Shown here piece by piece: positions 32,019 to 39,417 of a stretch of DNA of 44,133 nucleotides. Source of the stretch: CAZYPU01 sp964649665 (GTDB lineage Bacteria; Omnitrophota; Gorgyraeia; JABMRN01; RBG-13-46-9). How positions within the stretch are numbered: position 1 is the stretch's first letter; every line of letters begins with the position of its first letter. The translations under genes and the position numbers were made by a program. The notes below the pieces were generated by a model. It saw only the letters and a program-made list of their open reading frames with translations. It was not told where the DNA came from and made no database searches. The DNA lies in contig CAZYPU010000005.1 in the NCBI GenBank assembly GCA_964649665.1, positions 1-44,133 on the forward strand. Reading direction: 5' to 3'.

Positions 32019-32660
32019 ATGTTTACAGGCATTATCGAACAGACCGGCATCGTAAAGGACCTCTTGAGAAAAGGTGATACGCGCCGGTTATCCGTTTACC
32101 TTTCGAAGAAGCAGGATTCAGTAAAAATCGGGGACAGTATAGCGGTAAACGGCGTATGCCTTAGCGTGGTAGAAATAAAAAAGGATCATCTTTTATTCGA
32201 TATTATCGAAGAGACTTTCAGGAATACTTCTTTCAGGCGCATGAAGACAAATGATATCGTTAATGTCGAAAGGTCCCGCGCATGGAAAGAGCGCATAGAG
32301 GGCCATTTTGTTCTGGGGCACGTTGACGGTGCAAGGAAAATAAGATCCATAAAAAAGGACGCGCGCCCATGCATAGACATAGCGATTTCACCCGGCGACA
32401 ATATTTATTTGGCGAAGAAAGGCTCTCTTGCTATAGACGGTATAAGTCTGACGGTGGGCGCGCTTTATGAAAGCGTCATCCGCGTATTTCTCATTCCGCA
32501 TACGCTCCGTGGCACAACCTTGAAATATAAAAGTGCGGGCGATGAAGTGAACATAGAGTTTGATATTCTGGGAAAATACGTGCGAAACAGCTTATTATAC
32601 GGAAAAAACGAATCGCCCGCTATTACCGGCAATTTCCTAAAAAACAACGGATTTATTTGA
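32019..32660 (+). CDS. ribE: Riboflavin synthase alpha chain
   Basis: This enzyme dismutates two lumazines into riboflavin. I chose the ATG at 32019 (213 residues), because MFTGIIEQTG is the canonical N-terminus. A start at 31962 lies inside ribD and adds an unrelated tail. Two lumazine-binding repeats are visible, the second starting at EGHFVLGHVDG (about 94), each with GVCLSV- or GISLTV-type strands (VNGVCLSVVE, IDGISLTVGA). It starts 3 bases after the ribD stop without a clear ribosome site, so translation is probably coupled. It closes the riboflavin operon. Confidence 0.95.
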   Translation: MFTGIIEQTGIVKDLLRKGDTRRLSVYLSKKQDSVKIGDSIAVNGVCLSVVEIKKDHLLFDIIEETFRNTSFRRMKTNDIVNVERSRAWKERIEGHFVLGHVDGARKIRSIKKDARPCIDIAISPGDNIYLAKKGSLAIDGISLTVGALYESVIRVFLIPHTLRGTTLKYKSAGDEVNIEFDILGKYVRNSLLYGKNESPAITGNFLKNNGFI

Positions 32661-32709
32661 TTATGGCAATATTATATGGTATATTTGATGTAAATAAAGG
32701 GAGGGAAGC

Positions 32710-33036
32710 ATGAAAAAAATTGTTGTACTCATATCTATCATGGGTCTTCTTTTCGCCTCAAGCGCGTATGCGGATACTATGCTTAAAAAACTCGGGCGTG
32801 GCCTGGCAAACATAATCACATGCCCGGTGGAGCTGCCTTACCGCATGGGCCAGGCGAATGAGGAAAGCGGCCCTCTCGCCGCTTGCACATGGGGTGTTTT
32901 AGACGGATTTTTTCGGACAGCCGCAAGGATGATCGTCGGCGGGTATGAGGTAATTTCATTCCCCATACCGTTCCCCTCGGATTACAGGCCCATTATTGAC
33001 GATCCCGAATTCTTCCTTCAGGACGGGATCTACTAA
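32710..33036 (+). CDS. TIGR04073-like small secreted protein (exosortase-associated family)
   Basis: This 108-residue protein has a signal peptide (KKIVVLISIMGLLFASSAYA, cleaved about residue 21). A short mature chain follows: MLKKLGRGLANIITCPVELP, then a hydrophobic ACTWGVLDGFFRTAARMIVGGYEVISFPIPFP and a closing DDPEFFL. The pattern KLGRGLANI..G..E.P plus a central helix resembles the TIGR04073 family, described as associated with exosortase systems. The match is from memory and moderate. No exosortase or PEP-CTERM protein is in the window. A strong ribosome site (aagggaggg) precedes it. It is likely co-expressed with the FadL-like gene 28 bases downstream. Confidence 0.75.
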   Translation: MKKIVVLISIMGLLFASSAYADTMLKKLGRGLANIITCPVELPYRMGQANEESGPLAACTWGVLDGFFRTAARMIVGGYEVISFPIPFPSDYRPIIDDPEFFLQDGIY

Positions 33037-33064
33037 TTAAGAAAATGAGAAAACCGGAGGCCAT

Positions 33065-34336
33065 ATGCTAAAGATAAGGAAGATCTTTTTTCGGAGCGCA
33101 CTTGTTTTGTTGTTCCTATTCATACTGCATTCTTCAGCATATGCCGGAAACGGCGTTAAACTTATCGGCTACGGCCCCATCCAGCGCTCAATGGGAGGGG
33201 CCAGCGTCGGACTTCCCCTGGACGCGAATACCGTTATTACGAATCCGGCTGGCATGCACGACGTCGGAAAACGCGTGGATCTCGGCCTTACATTAAGTGT
33301 GGCTTCTGCCAGATATAACGCTACCAGCAATTTGGCTGTGCCCGCCCCGCAATTTGCCCCGATTCTCCAAAACGGCGCTACCCTCATATCCGACACGGAC
33401 CCGATTCTTATACCGGCAGTTGCCGTTACTTTTCCCTTCAATGAAAATATCGCGGTCGGAGTCGGCCTTCACGGAACTTCAGGGGTAGAGATCAAATACA
33501 AGAGGAATTTGTATGGCAACATAACGTATGTCGAGTATAAATGCATGCAGATAACCCCGGCAGCTTCATTTTCTTTTGAAGACGTGTTTTCGTTTGGCGT
33601 GGCCGCTGCCATAAATTATGCCACATTAGATTATGAGGCAGCCGGCGTCGAGCAGCGTGCGCATCGTAACGGAAGCGCATGGGGAGGCGGGTATATTCTC
33701 AGCATGCTGGTAAAGCCCTCCAATGCGTTACCCGTGGAGGTGCCGAAGGATTTCATATCACTCGGTCTTGCCTATCAGAGCGAACAGGCCTTCGCCCCGT
33801 TTGAATACGATACTGATTACGGCAGGGATAAACTGCAGCTTAATCAACCCCGAACACTGACATTTGGCTTTGGCATGAAGCCTGATAAGAAGCTGCGTAT
33901 GGGTTTTGACATAGAGTGGATTAACTGGAACCACGTTCTCGGAAAGAATCAGCCCGAGTACAGGGAAAATTTCAGCAATTCGGCCGCCTGGAACGTAAAC
34001 TGGAATAACCAGGCAGTGTATAAACTTGGCGTGGCATACGATATCCTTGAAAAAATTGTTGTTGAAAAACTCACAATCCGTGCGGGATATAATTACGGAA
34101 AGCACCCACTGAAGAAAGACAGGCCTTTTGAAGGTATTGCGCTTCCGGCCATAACCGAGCACCACATTACCTGCGGCTTGGGCGCTGATTTAATGAAAAA
34201 CCTTTCGCTTAATGTCGCATTCATGTACGCGCCCAAGATAAAGTATAGCATGTCCAACGCCGGTAATTTTATAAACGATGCTAACATAACGACATACGCC
34301 TGGTCCATGGATGCCGGAGTCTCGCTCAAATTCTGA
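33065..34336 (+). CDS. FadL/TodX-type outer-membrane transport protein
   Basis: This 423-residue barrel protein has a signal peptide (to about residue 27, SSAYA). The N-terminal plug typical of the OMPP1/FadL/TodX family follows: GYGPIQRSMGGASVGLPLDA, then TNPAGM (about 64), the signature of the family. Beta strands follow to a C-terminal AGVSLKF ending in Phe, as expected for outer-membrane insertion. The family moves hydrophobic compounds such as fatty acids or hydrocarbons across the outer membrane; the substrate here is unknown. A terminator lies directly downstream. Confidence 0.88.
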   Translation: MLKIRKIFFRSALVLLFLFILHSSAYAGNGVKLIGYGPIQRSMGGASVGLPLDANTVITNPAGMHDVGKRVDLGLTLSVASARYNATSNLAVPAPQFAPILQNGATLISDTDPILIPAVAVTFPFNENIAVGVGLHGTSGVEIKYKRNLYGNITYVEYKCMQITPAASFSFEDVFSFGVAAAINYATLDYEAAGVEQRAHRNGSAWGGGYILSMLVKPSNALPVEVPKDFISLGLAYQSEQAFAPFEYDTDYGRDKLQLNQPRTLTFGFGMKPDKKLRMGFDIEWINWNHVLGKNQPEYRENFSNSAAWNVNWNNQAVYKLGVAYDILEKIVVEKLTIRAGYNYGKHPLKKDRPFEGIALPAITEHHITCGLGADLMKNLSLNVAFMYAPKIKYSMSNAGNFINDANITTYAWSMDAGVSLKF

Positions 34337-34357
34337 CAAAAGCTTTAAGCTGTAAGC

Positions 34358-34387
34358 AAAAAAGGCGAGTTTTTACTCGCCTTTTTT
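34358..34387 (+). terminator. Intrinsic terminator after the FadL-like gene
   Basis: The arms aaaaaaggcgag (34358-34369) and ctcgcctttttt (34376-34387) are perfectly complementary around a ttttta loop and end in a T-run. The A-run on the 5' side makes it work in both directions. It begins 22 bases after the stop. Confidence 0.93.
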
Positions 34388-34402
34388 ATTTGCTTTTTAT
34401 AT

Positions 34403-34431
34403 AGCGTAATGATATATTGGTATGCTATAAT
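34403..34431 (+). promoter_or_regulatory. Candidate extended -10 promoter for the tRNA-Pro region
   Basis: A perfect TATAAT at 34426-34431 is preceded by TGC, giving the extended -10 form TGnTATAAT. The -35 position (agcgta at 34403) is poor, as is usual for extended -10 promoters. Transcription would begin near 34438 and run through a long hairpin and both tRNA-Pro sequences. Confidence 0.6.
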
Positions 34432-34448
34432 TTTATTATGTAAGCAGG

Positions 34449-34527
34449 AAGAAAATTGGTACTTCGAAAGTGATCAATCCTTCCATAAGGTCGGATTGAT
34501 AACACTTTCTCAGCATCGAATTTTCTT
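34449..34527 (+). other. Long imperfect hairpin upstream of tRNA-Pro
   Basis: Nested arms pair in order: aagaaaatt with aattttctt (34449-34457 and 34519-34527), gaaagtg with cactttc (34466-34472 and 34503-34509), and atcaatcc with ggattgat (34473-34480 and 34493-34500), around a 12-base loop. There is no open frame. It lies at the predicted transcript start and could be a small structured RNA or an inserted inverted-repeat element. Confidence 0.5.
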
Positions 34528-34539
34528 AAGGCGAAAATT

Positions 34540-34571
34540 CGGGAAGTAGCGCAGCTTGGCTAGCGCGCTTG
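34540..34571 (+). pseudogene. Truncated 5' half-copy of tRNA-Pro
   Basis: These 32 bases repeat exactly the first 32 bases of the intact tRNA-Pro at 34711: acceptor 5' strand, D arm and the first part of the anticodon stem. After cttg the sequence departs, and no matching 3' acceptor strand (cttcccg) follows before the intact gene. It therefore cannot form a tRNA. Weak remnants (ttc...gagg, then aatcccgcc at about 34625) hint that a tRNA copy was broken by inserted palindromic DNA. Confidence 0.8.
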
Positions 34572-34579
34572 TTCAATGA

Positions 34580-34680
34580 GGCCTGGACTTATGGAGTAAA
34601 GCGACATAAGTCCATGGCCGAATTAATCCCGCCATACGCAGTACGGCGGGAGTGAGGGACCCTGCTCGAAGGGATTTCTC
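34580..34680. repeat. Palindromic insert between half-copy and intact tRNA-Pro
   Basis: Two inverted repeats are visible: ggcctggacttatg with cataagtccatggcc (about 34580-34619) and cccgcc with ggcggg (about 34628-34650). A further short one, gaaggga/tctcc-like, lies near 34670. Together they look like the dispersed palindromic repeats seen elsewhere in the window. Confidence 0.6.
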
Positions 34681-34710
34681 CGCAGGAATTATTTGACATA
34701 TCGTTTGCGT

Positions 34711-34788
34711 CGGGAAGTAGCGCAGCTTGGCTAGCGCGCTTGGTTCGGGACCAAGAGGTCGCGGGTTCGAATCCCGCCTTCCCGACCA
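34711..34788 (+). tRNA. tRNA-Pro (anticodon CGG)
   Basis: The cloverleaf is complete. The acceptor is cgggaag with cttcccg, the D arm gcgc with gcgc, and the anticodon stem cttgg with ccaag around ttcggga (anticodon CGG at 34746-34748). The T arm is gcggg-ttcgaat-cccgc. The discriminator is a and CCA is encoded. It reads CCG codons. Confidence 0.97.
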
Positions 34789-34850
34789 ACATTTTGTCAG
34801 GGAATTCTTTCGGGAGAGTCTGCGCCCAAAGCCTACTAGATGGGGGAAGC

Positions 34851-35276
34851 ATGAAAATACTCGTTATCCTATTTTTACTCGTATTCCTGCCGGGGTGTTC
34901 GGCGATGCAGATCCGGGAACTTTTCATGGGTATGTCGGTTGAAGACGTTAAAAACGCGGAGAAACAATACGCAAAAACCTTCGATCTCGGCGCCGCTTAC
35001 TGCTACGAGCAAGCCCTGGAATCCGTAAAGGACATGCAGGCCCGGCCGCTTCGTGAAGATCGGGAAAAATATTTCCTTACCGCGAACAGGTTCGACAACG
35101 CTTACACGCTCTGCATAGATACCACGCAGCTGGGGATACTTATTGTGCCGCTCGGAGACGGTAAATCCGGCGTAGAAATCGCCTCGGGCGATTACGGCCT
35201 CGCAAAATTTGTATCAGAGAAACTTTTTAGCCGGCTTGCGGAACAGGAAAAACTGCACGCAGAAGGCAAGCGCTGA
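34851..35276 (+). CDS. Predicted lipoprotein, unknown function
   Basis: The start is the ATG at 34851, which follows gggggaagc. An upstream frame start at 34740 is only the translation of the tRNA-Pro gene. The 141-residue protein begins MKILVILFLLVFLPGCSAMQ with the lipobox LPGC (Cys16). The mature part is about 125 residues with no membrane helix. It contains an Ala/Tyr/Cys segment (LGAAYCYEQALESVKDM) and a Asp/Asn/Tyr stretch (ANRFDNAYTLCIDTT), and looks mixed helix and strand. I do not recognise a family. It is probably co-transcribed with the acylphosphatase, which starts 5 bases after its stop. Confidence 0.82.
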   Translation: MKILVILFLLVFLPGCSAMQIRELFMGMSVEDVKNAEKQYAKTFDLGAAYCYEQALESVKDMQARPLREDREKYFLTANRFDNAYTLCIDTTQLGILIVPLGDGKSGVEIASGDYGLAKFVSEKLFSRLAEQEKLHAEGKR

Positions 35277-35281
35277 AATAG

Positions 35282-35563
35282 ATGCCCAAACGCGCGCGCA
35301 TAATTTATTCGGGCACCGTGCAGGGTGTGGGATTCCGTTTTACCGCGGAAGAAATCGCCGTTTCCCTCGGGCTTAAAGGGTGGGTAGGGAACCGTCCCGA
35401 AGGAACCGTGGAGGTTGTGGCGGAGGGCGAAAAAGACGACATAGATATGTTCATGAATAGAATCAAAGAGGCAATGGGCCGCTATGTCAGCTCAGTCAGG
35501 ACAAGCTGGGGCGAGGCAACGGGAGAATTCAACAGTTTCGGCATAAAGCTTTACCGCGGATGA
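35282..35563 (+). CDS. acyP: Acylphosphatase
   Basis: Acylphosphatase hydrolyses acyl phosphates such as carbamoyl or acetyl phosphate. At 93 residues it has the usual length. The phosphate loop SGTVQGVGFRF (about 10-20) includes the catalytic Arg, and LKGWVGNRPEGTVEVVAEG (about 32-50) includes the catalytic Asn. The end of the protein, SFGIKLY, resembles the conserved F.I.Y pattern. The stop overlaps the phosphoesterase start as ATGA. Confidence 0.93.
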   Translation: MPKRARIIYSGTVQGVGFRFTAEEIAVSLGLKGWVGNRPEGTVEVVAEGEKDDIDMFMNRIKEAMGRYVSSVRTSWGEATGEFNSFGIKLYRG

Positions 35564-36285
35564 GATACGGAATAATCGCAGACATACACGGGAACCTGGA
35601 GGCGTTCGAAACCGCCCTCGGGGCCCTTTCCCGTGAGAAAATAGACAGGTATCTTTGCGTCGGCGACATAGTCGGTTACGGCGCGAACCCGCGCGAATGC
35701 ATTAAAATGACAAAGGCGCTCGGCGCTGTTTCCGTACGCGGAAACCACGACGCCGCATGTTCGGGGCTTACGGACACCGGTTGCTTTAACAAATCCGCCC
35801 GCAAAGCCGTCATATGGACAAAACAAAATTTAAAAAAAGATGACCTCGCATTTTTAAAGGGCGCCGGCCTTACATACAGAAATGAGCGCCTTACGCTGGT
35901 TCACGGCACATTGCAGGAGCCGGCGAAGTTTCATTACATGACCGACGGCGTTGCCGCGGGCGGAACCCTAAACCTCATGAAAACGGATATCTGTTTTGTG
36001 GGCCATACCCACGTTCCGGGTATTTTCTCGATCAAGAATGGCCGACTAAAGTATTTCTGCAAAGAAAAGACAAAAATATCTAAGGGTGAGAGGCTGATCG
36101 TTAACGCGGGCAGCGTGGGCCAACCCAGGGACGGCGATCCGAGATTGTGCTACTGCGTGTATGACGCGGACGCGCTTACCGTGGAATTAAAGAGGCTTGC
36201 CTACGACGTAGAAAAAGCCCAGAGGAAAACTCTCAAAGCTGCCCTGCCGAGCTTTTTCGCGTACAGGCTGGGCGCGGGTGTTTGA
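35560..36285 (+). CDS. Calcineurin-type metallophosphoesterase
   Basis: This 241-residue protein has the full metallophosphoesterase motif set: ADIHGNLEAFE (about 7), VGDIVGYGANP (about 36), RGNHDAA (about 60), VHGTL (about 111) and FVGHTHVPG (about 145), plus the later NAGSVGQPRDGDP typical of the YfcE/ApaH-like group. The substrate may be a phosphodiester or nucleotide and cannot be read off. It lies between acylphosphatase and ligA with tight overlaps. Confidence 0.9.
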   Translation: MRYGIIADIHGNLEAFETALGALSREKIDRYLCVGDIVGYGANPRECIKMTKALGAVSVRGNHDAACSGLTDTGCFNKSARKAVIWTKQNLKKDDLAFLKGAGLTYRNERLTLVHGTLQEPAKFHYMTDGVAAGGTLNLMKTDICFVGHTHVPGIFSIKNGRLKYFCKEKTKISKGERLIVNAGSVGQPRDGDPRLCYCVYDADALTVELKRLAYDVEKAQRKTLKAALPSFFAYRLGAGV

Positions 36286-36350
36286 AGCTCCACGGCCCTA
36301 CAGCTGTGGAACCGAATCCTGAGGCCGGGCCCGTCCTGCGGGGCCGGCGA

Positions 36351-38378
36351 ATGGATAATTTTATGGATAAAACGGCCGCCAAGAAAAAAATATCAAAATT
36401 AAAAGAATCGATAGAATACCACGACAAAAAGTACTTCGTGGAAAACGCCCCCGAAATCCCGGACCAGCAGTACGACAGGTTGTACAGGGAGCTCAAGGGC
36501 CTCGAGGAAAAATTCCCTGAATTCAGGACACCCGATTCCCCGACCGAGCGCCTTGGCGAAAAACCGGCCGAAGGATTTAAAAGTGTAAGGCATGCGCTTC
36601 CCATGCTAAGCATGGATAACACGTATTCGCACAAAGAACTTGAGAGTTTCGACGAAAGGGTCAGAAAAAACCTGGGAAAGGAAAAGTATGAGTATGTCGT
36701 CGAATTTAAAATAGACGGCGTAAGCGTATCGCTTACATACGCGGACGGGAAATTTATCCGGGGCGCTACGCGGGGCAACGGGGCCGTGGGTGATGATGTA
36801 TCGTTCAATCTGAAAACGATACGGAGCATGCCCCTCAACCTTTCACGTAAAAACGTAAAAGTGCCTCTCCTCGTGGAGGTGCGCGGCGAAATATTCATGA
36901 CCGGCAAATGGTTTGACACGCTGAATAAGGAGAGAGAAAAAAGGGGAGAGGCTTTGTTCGCCAACCCCCGTAACGCGAGCGCCGGATCGCTGAAGCTCCT
37001 GGACCCGCGCATTGCGGCAAAAAGGCATCTGGATATATTCATATGGGGCGCGGGCCGGTACAGGGGAGTGGATATCGAAGACCACTACGGGCTGCTCGAA
37101 TTTCTTAAAAAGCTCGGTTTAAAAGTAATACCGCACGCGGAAAAATGCAGGGACATAAAAGAAGTGATAAAGTTTTGCGACAGGTGGCAGAAAAAGTCCG
37201 AAGGGCTGGATTACGCGATAGACGGCATGGTTGTAAAGGTTAATTCGCTTAGCCAGCAGAAGAAGCTCGGCAGCACGTCTAAAAGCCCCCGTTGGATGAT
37301 TGCCTATAAATTCCCGGCCGAAAAGGCCCTTACCCAGATTCTCGACGTTAAAGTGCAGGTGGGCCGCACCGGCGCGGTAACCCCCATAGCCATTTTAAAA
37401 CCCGTGCGCATATCGGGAACGACCGTGTCGCGGGCGACGCTGCACAATTTCGACGAGATAAAACGACTCGACGTTAAAATAAAGGATAAGGTATTCGTGG
37501 AGAAAAGCGGCGAGATTATCCCGAAGATCCTAAGTGTGGCCAGGGAGAAAAGAACCGGCGCCGAGGCGCCCGTCAAAATTCCGGCAAAATGCCCTTCATG
37601 CGGGACGCCTTTATCAAGGGACGCCGGCGGCGTGGCGTTAAGGTGTGATAACACATCCTGTGCGGCGCAGATCAAGCAGAACATACTGCACTTCGCTTCC
37701 AGAAACGCCATGGACATAGAGGGCCTCGGCGAGAGCCTCGTTGAACAGCTGGTTGAAAAAGGTCTCCTCGAGGATTACGCGGATCTCTATTATCTGAAAT
37801 TAGAGGACGTTAAAAAGCTTGAAAGATTCGCCGATAAATCGGCGCAGAATATAATCGACGCGATAAAAAAAAGTAAAAAATGTGAACTGAACCGACTCGT
37901 GTTTGCTCTCGGAATAAGGCACGTGGGGCGAAAGGCGGCGTGGACTCTGGCCGCAAAATTCGGCTTGCTTGAGGAAATGGCAAAGCAGGGCGTGGAGAGC
38001 CTGACGGCGATCAACGAAGTGGGCCCCGTAATGGCCGAGAGCATTACGAGCTTTTTCAGGAACCCAAAAAACCGCAAGGTCCTGGAGAAGCTTGAAAAGG
38101 CCCGCCTTAGAACGAAAATGACCGGCAGTAAAGAAAGAGCCGTGCTGGAGGGAAAAAACTTCGTAGTTACCGGTGCGCTAAAAAGCTACACGAGGCAGGG
38201 TATTGAGGAGCTTATAAGGCGCCTGGGTGGAAATGCGGGTTCCGCCGTAGGCAAAAATACCGATTTCCTGATTCTGGGAGAAGAGGCGGGCTCAAAGCTC
38301 GCGAAGGCAAAAAAACTGGGTATAAAAATACTTAATGAAACCGAATTTAAGAAATTGATCGGGGAGCAGGAAAAATGA
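36351..38378 (+). CDS. ligA: NAD-dependent DNA ligase
   Basis: LigA seals nicks using NAD+. The adenylated lysine lies in VEFKIDGVSVSLTY. A start at the ATG 36351 gives 675 residues with the lysine at 120; the next ATG (36363) gives 671 residues with it at 116, very near E. coli (671 residues, K115). A TTG at 36282 would add unrelated residues. Domains in order: Ia helices (EYHDKKYFVENAPEIPDQQYD), the adenylation domain, OB fold, and a zinc finger (CPSCGTPL, then CDNTSCAAQ, about 405-430). Helix-hairpin-helix repeats and a BRCT domain (GKNFVVTGAL, about 595-670) follow. The stop overlaps the next gene by 4 bases. Confidence 0.96.
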   Translation: MDNFMDKTAAKKKISKLKESIEYHDKKYFVENAPEIPDQQYDRLYRELKGLEEKFPEFRTPDSPTERLGEKPAEGFKSVRHALPMLSMDNTYSHKELESFDERVRKNLGKEKYEYVVEFKIDGVSVSLTYADGKFIRGATRGNGAVGDDVSFNLKTIRSMPLNLSRKNVKVPLLVEVRGEIFMTGKWFDTLNKEREKRGEALFANPRNASAGSLKLLDPRIAAKRHLDIFIWGAGRYRGVDIEDHYGLLEFLKKLGLKVIPHAEKCRDIKEVIKFCDRWQKKSEGLDYAIDGMVVKVNSLSQQKKLGSTSKSPRWMIAYKFPAEKALTQILDVKVQVGRTGAVTPIAILKPVRISGTTVSRATLHNFDEIKRLDVKIKDKVFVEKSGEIIPKILSVAREKRTGAEAPVKIPAKCPSCGTPLSRDAGGVALRCDNTSCAAQIKQNILHFASRNAMDIEGLGESLVEQLVEKGLLEDYADLYYLKLEDVKKLERFADKSAQNIIDAIKKSKKCELNRLVFALGIRHVGRKAAWTLAAKFGLLEEMAKQGVESLTAINEVGPVMAESITSFFRNPKNRKVLEKLEKARLRTKMTGSKERAVLEGKNFVVTGALKSYTRQGIEELIRRLGGNAGSAVGKNTDFLILGEEAGSKLAKAKKLGIKILNETEFKKLIGEQEK

Positions 38379-38887
38379 AAAGATTTTCACTTAAACTGTT
38401 ATCAATTGCGGTTGTATCGGTCATGGTTCTTTCCTTGGCGGGATGCGCGTCGCTTAAAAAGAAATTCACGCGGAAGAAAAATGCCAAAAGCGCTCCTGTT
38501 TTTTACAGGGTGAGGAAATACGACGTAAAGCCTTCCATGGACCTCTATGAGAAGCATTACGTCTTCTGGGTTAACTGGCACAGGGAGCTTGTGACGGAAC
38601 TCGGTGAGAATTTCAAAAGCGATATAAGGAGCTCCCAGGAGATGCGCGGTAATCTTGAATCCATGGAGTCGCTCCTTGTAGATGAGAAGGCCGCCTCTCT
38701 CGCCCCGCATGTAGGCGAACTCAGAAAAGTCGAGGCGATTTTGAAAAAGAGAAACATGACAAAAGTCAATGAAACACGTATACGCCAGATTCTCGGGAAA
38801 GAATACAGGGCCATCAGGAGCAGGTTTTCCCCCTCGAAGATGGCCGGCTCGATAAGGGCGGACTGGAAGCATTCTGAGGAGCAATGA
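38375..38887 (+). CDS. Predicted lipoprotein, unknown function
   Basis: This 170-residue protein has a signal with lipobox LAGC (about residues 22-25: MVLSLAGCASLKKK). The mature part is basic at first, then helical: HYVFWVNWHRELVTELGENF and NLESMESLLVDEKAASLA, with an unusual Trp pair WVNWH near residue 65. No named family comes to mind. It overlaps ligA and the following hydrolase by 4 bases each (ATGA), which supports its reality and co-translation. Confidence 0.8.
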   Translation: MKRFSLKLLSIAVVSVMVLSLAGCASLKKKFTRKKNAKSAPVFYRVRKYDVKPSMDLYEKHYVFWVNWHRELVTELGENFKSDIRSSQEMRGNLESMESLLVDEKAASLAPHVGELRKVEAILKKRNMTKVNETRIRQILGKEYRAIRSRFSPSKMAGSIRADWKHSEEQ

Positions 38888-39417
38888 TAAAAATAAAAAC
38901 TTTCACGGTGGGCCCGCTCCGAACAAACTGCTATCTGGTTTATGATGGGGCCGCGAAGACAGGCTTCCTGATCGACCCGGGAATGTTTGACGAAAGAATA
39001 GCCGCAGAGATCGAAAATGGCGGCATCCGCATCAAAAACATCATAAATACCCACGGCCATCCCGACCATACCTCAGGCAACGCCGGGTTCGGATACCCTG
39101 TTTTAATTCATGAAGGTGACGGCGGGACGCTGAAAAACGGGGATATAATCCGAGGGGGCGACATATCTTTAGAGGTTATACATACCCCCGGCCATACCCC
39201 GGGGGGCATCTCTCTCAGGATGGGAAGCAAGATTTTCACGGGGGATACACTTTTCAAGGACGGCGTGGGGAGGACGGACCTTCCGGGCGGAAACGAAAGA
39301 GAACTGCTGAATTCCTTAAGGCTCTTGATGTCGTTCGACGGCAGTTCGAAGATCCTGCCCGGCCACGGGCCGAGTTCCACTATCGCTAGTGAGAAAGAAG
39401 CATGCTTGAACTGGTAG
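38884..39417 (+). CDS. Metallo-beta-lactamase-fold hydrolase (glyoxalase II-like)
   Basis: This 177-residue MBL-fold enzyme has the zinc motif NTHGHPDHTSGN (HxHxDH, about 56-67), then HTPGHTPGG (about 100), FTGDTLF (about 118) and the C-terminal PGHGP (about 160). It is shorter than the usual 200-215 residues of glyoxalase II-like proteins, because the segment between the HxHxDH motif and the next ligand is reduced. It lacks the C-terminal helical domain of true GloB. The substrate is probably a thioester but this is not certain. It overlaps the recombinase gene by 16 bases. Confidence 0.88.
   Translation: MIKIKTFTVGPLRTNCYLVYDGAAKTGFLIDPGMFDERIAAEIENGGIRIKNIINTHGHPDHTSGNAGFGYPVLIHEGDGGTLKNGDIIRGGDISLEVIHTPGHTPGGISLRMGSKIFTGDTLFKDGVGRTDLPGGNERELLNSLRLLMSFDGSSKILPGHGPSSTIASEKEACLNW

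Noticed and set aside
34540..34788. tRNA-Pro interrupted by an intron.
   Set aside because: The downstream gene already contains its own full 5' half, so the upstream part is a duplicate and not an exon.
34740..34850. Upstream extension of the lipoprotein gene, starting inside tRNA-Pro.
   Set aside because: The extra residues (VRDQEVAGSNPAF) are only the translation of a tRNA gene. The ATG at 34851 has a ribosome site and begins a proper lipoprotein signal.
36282..36350. TTG start for ligA overlapping the phosphoesterase stop.
   Set aside because: The added 23 residues do not look like LigA, and the later ATGs place the active lysine where it should be.
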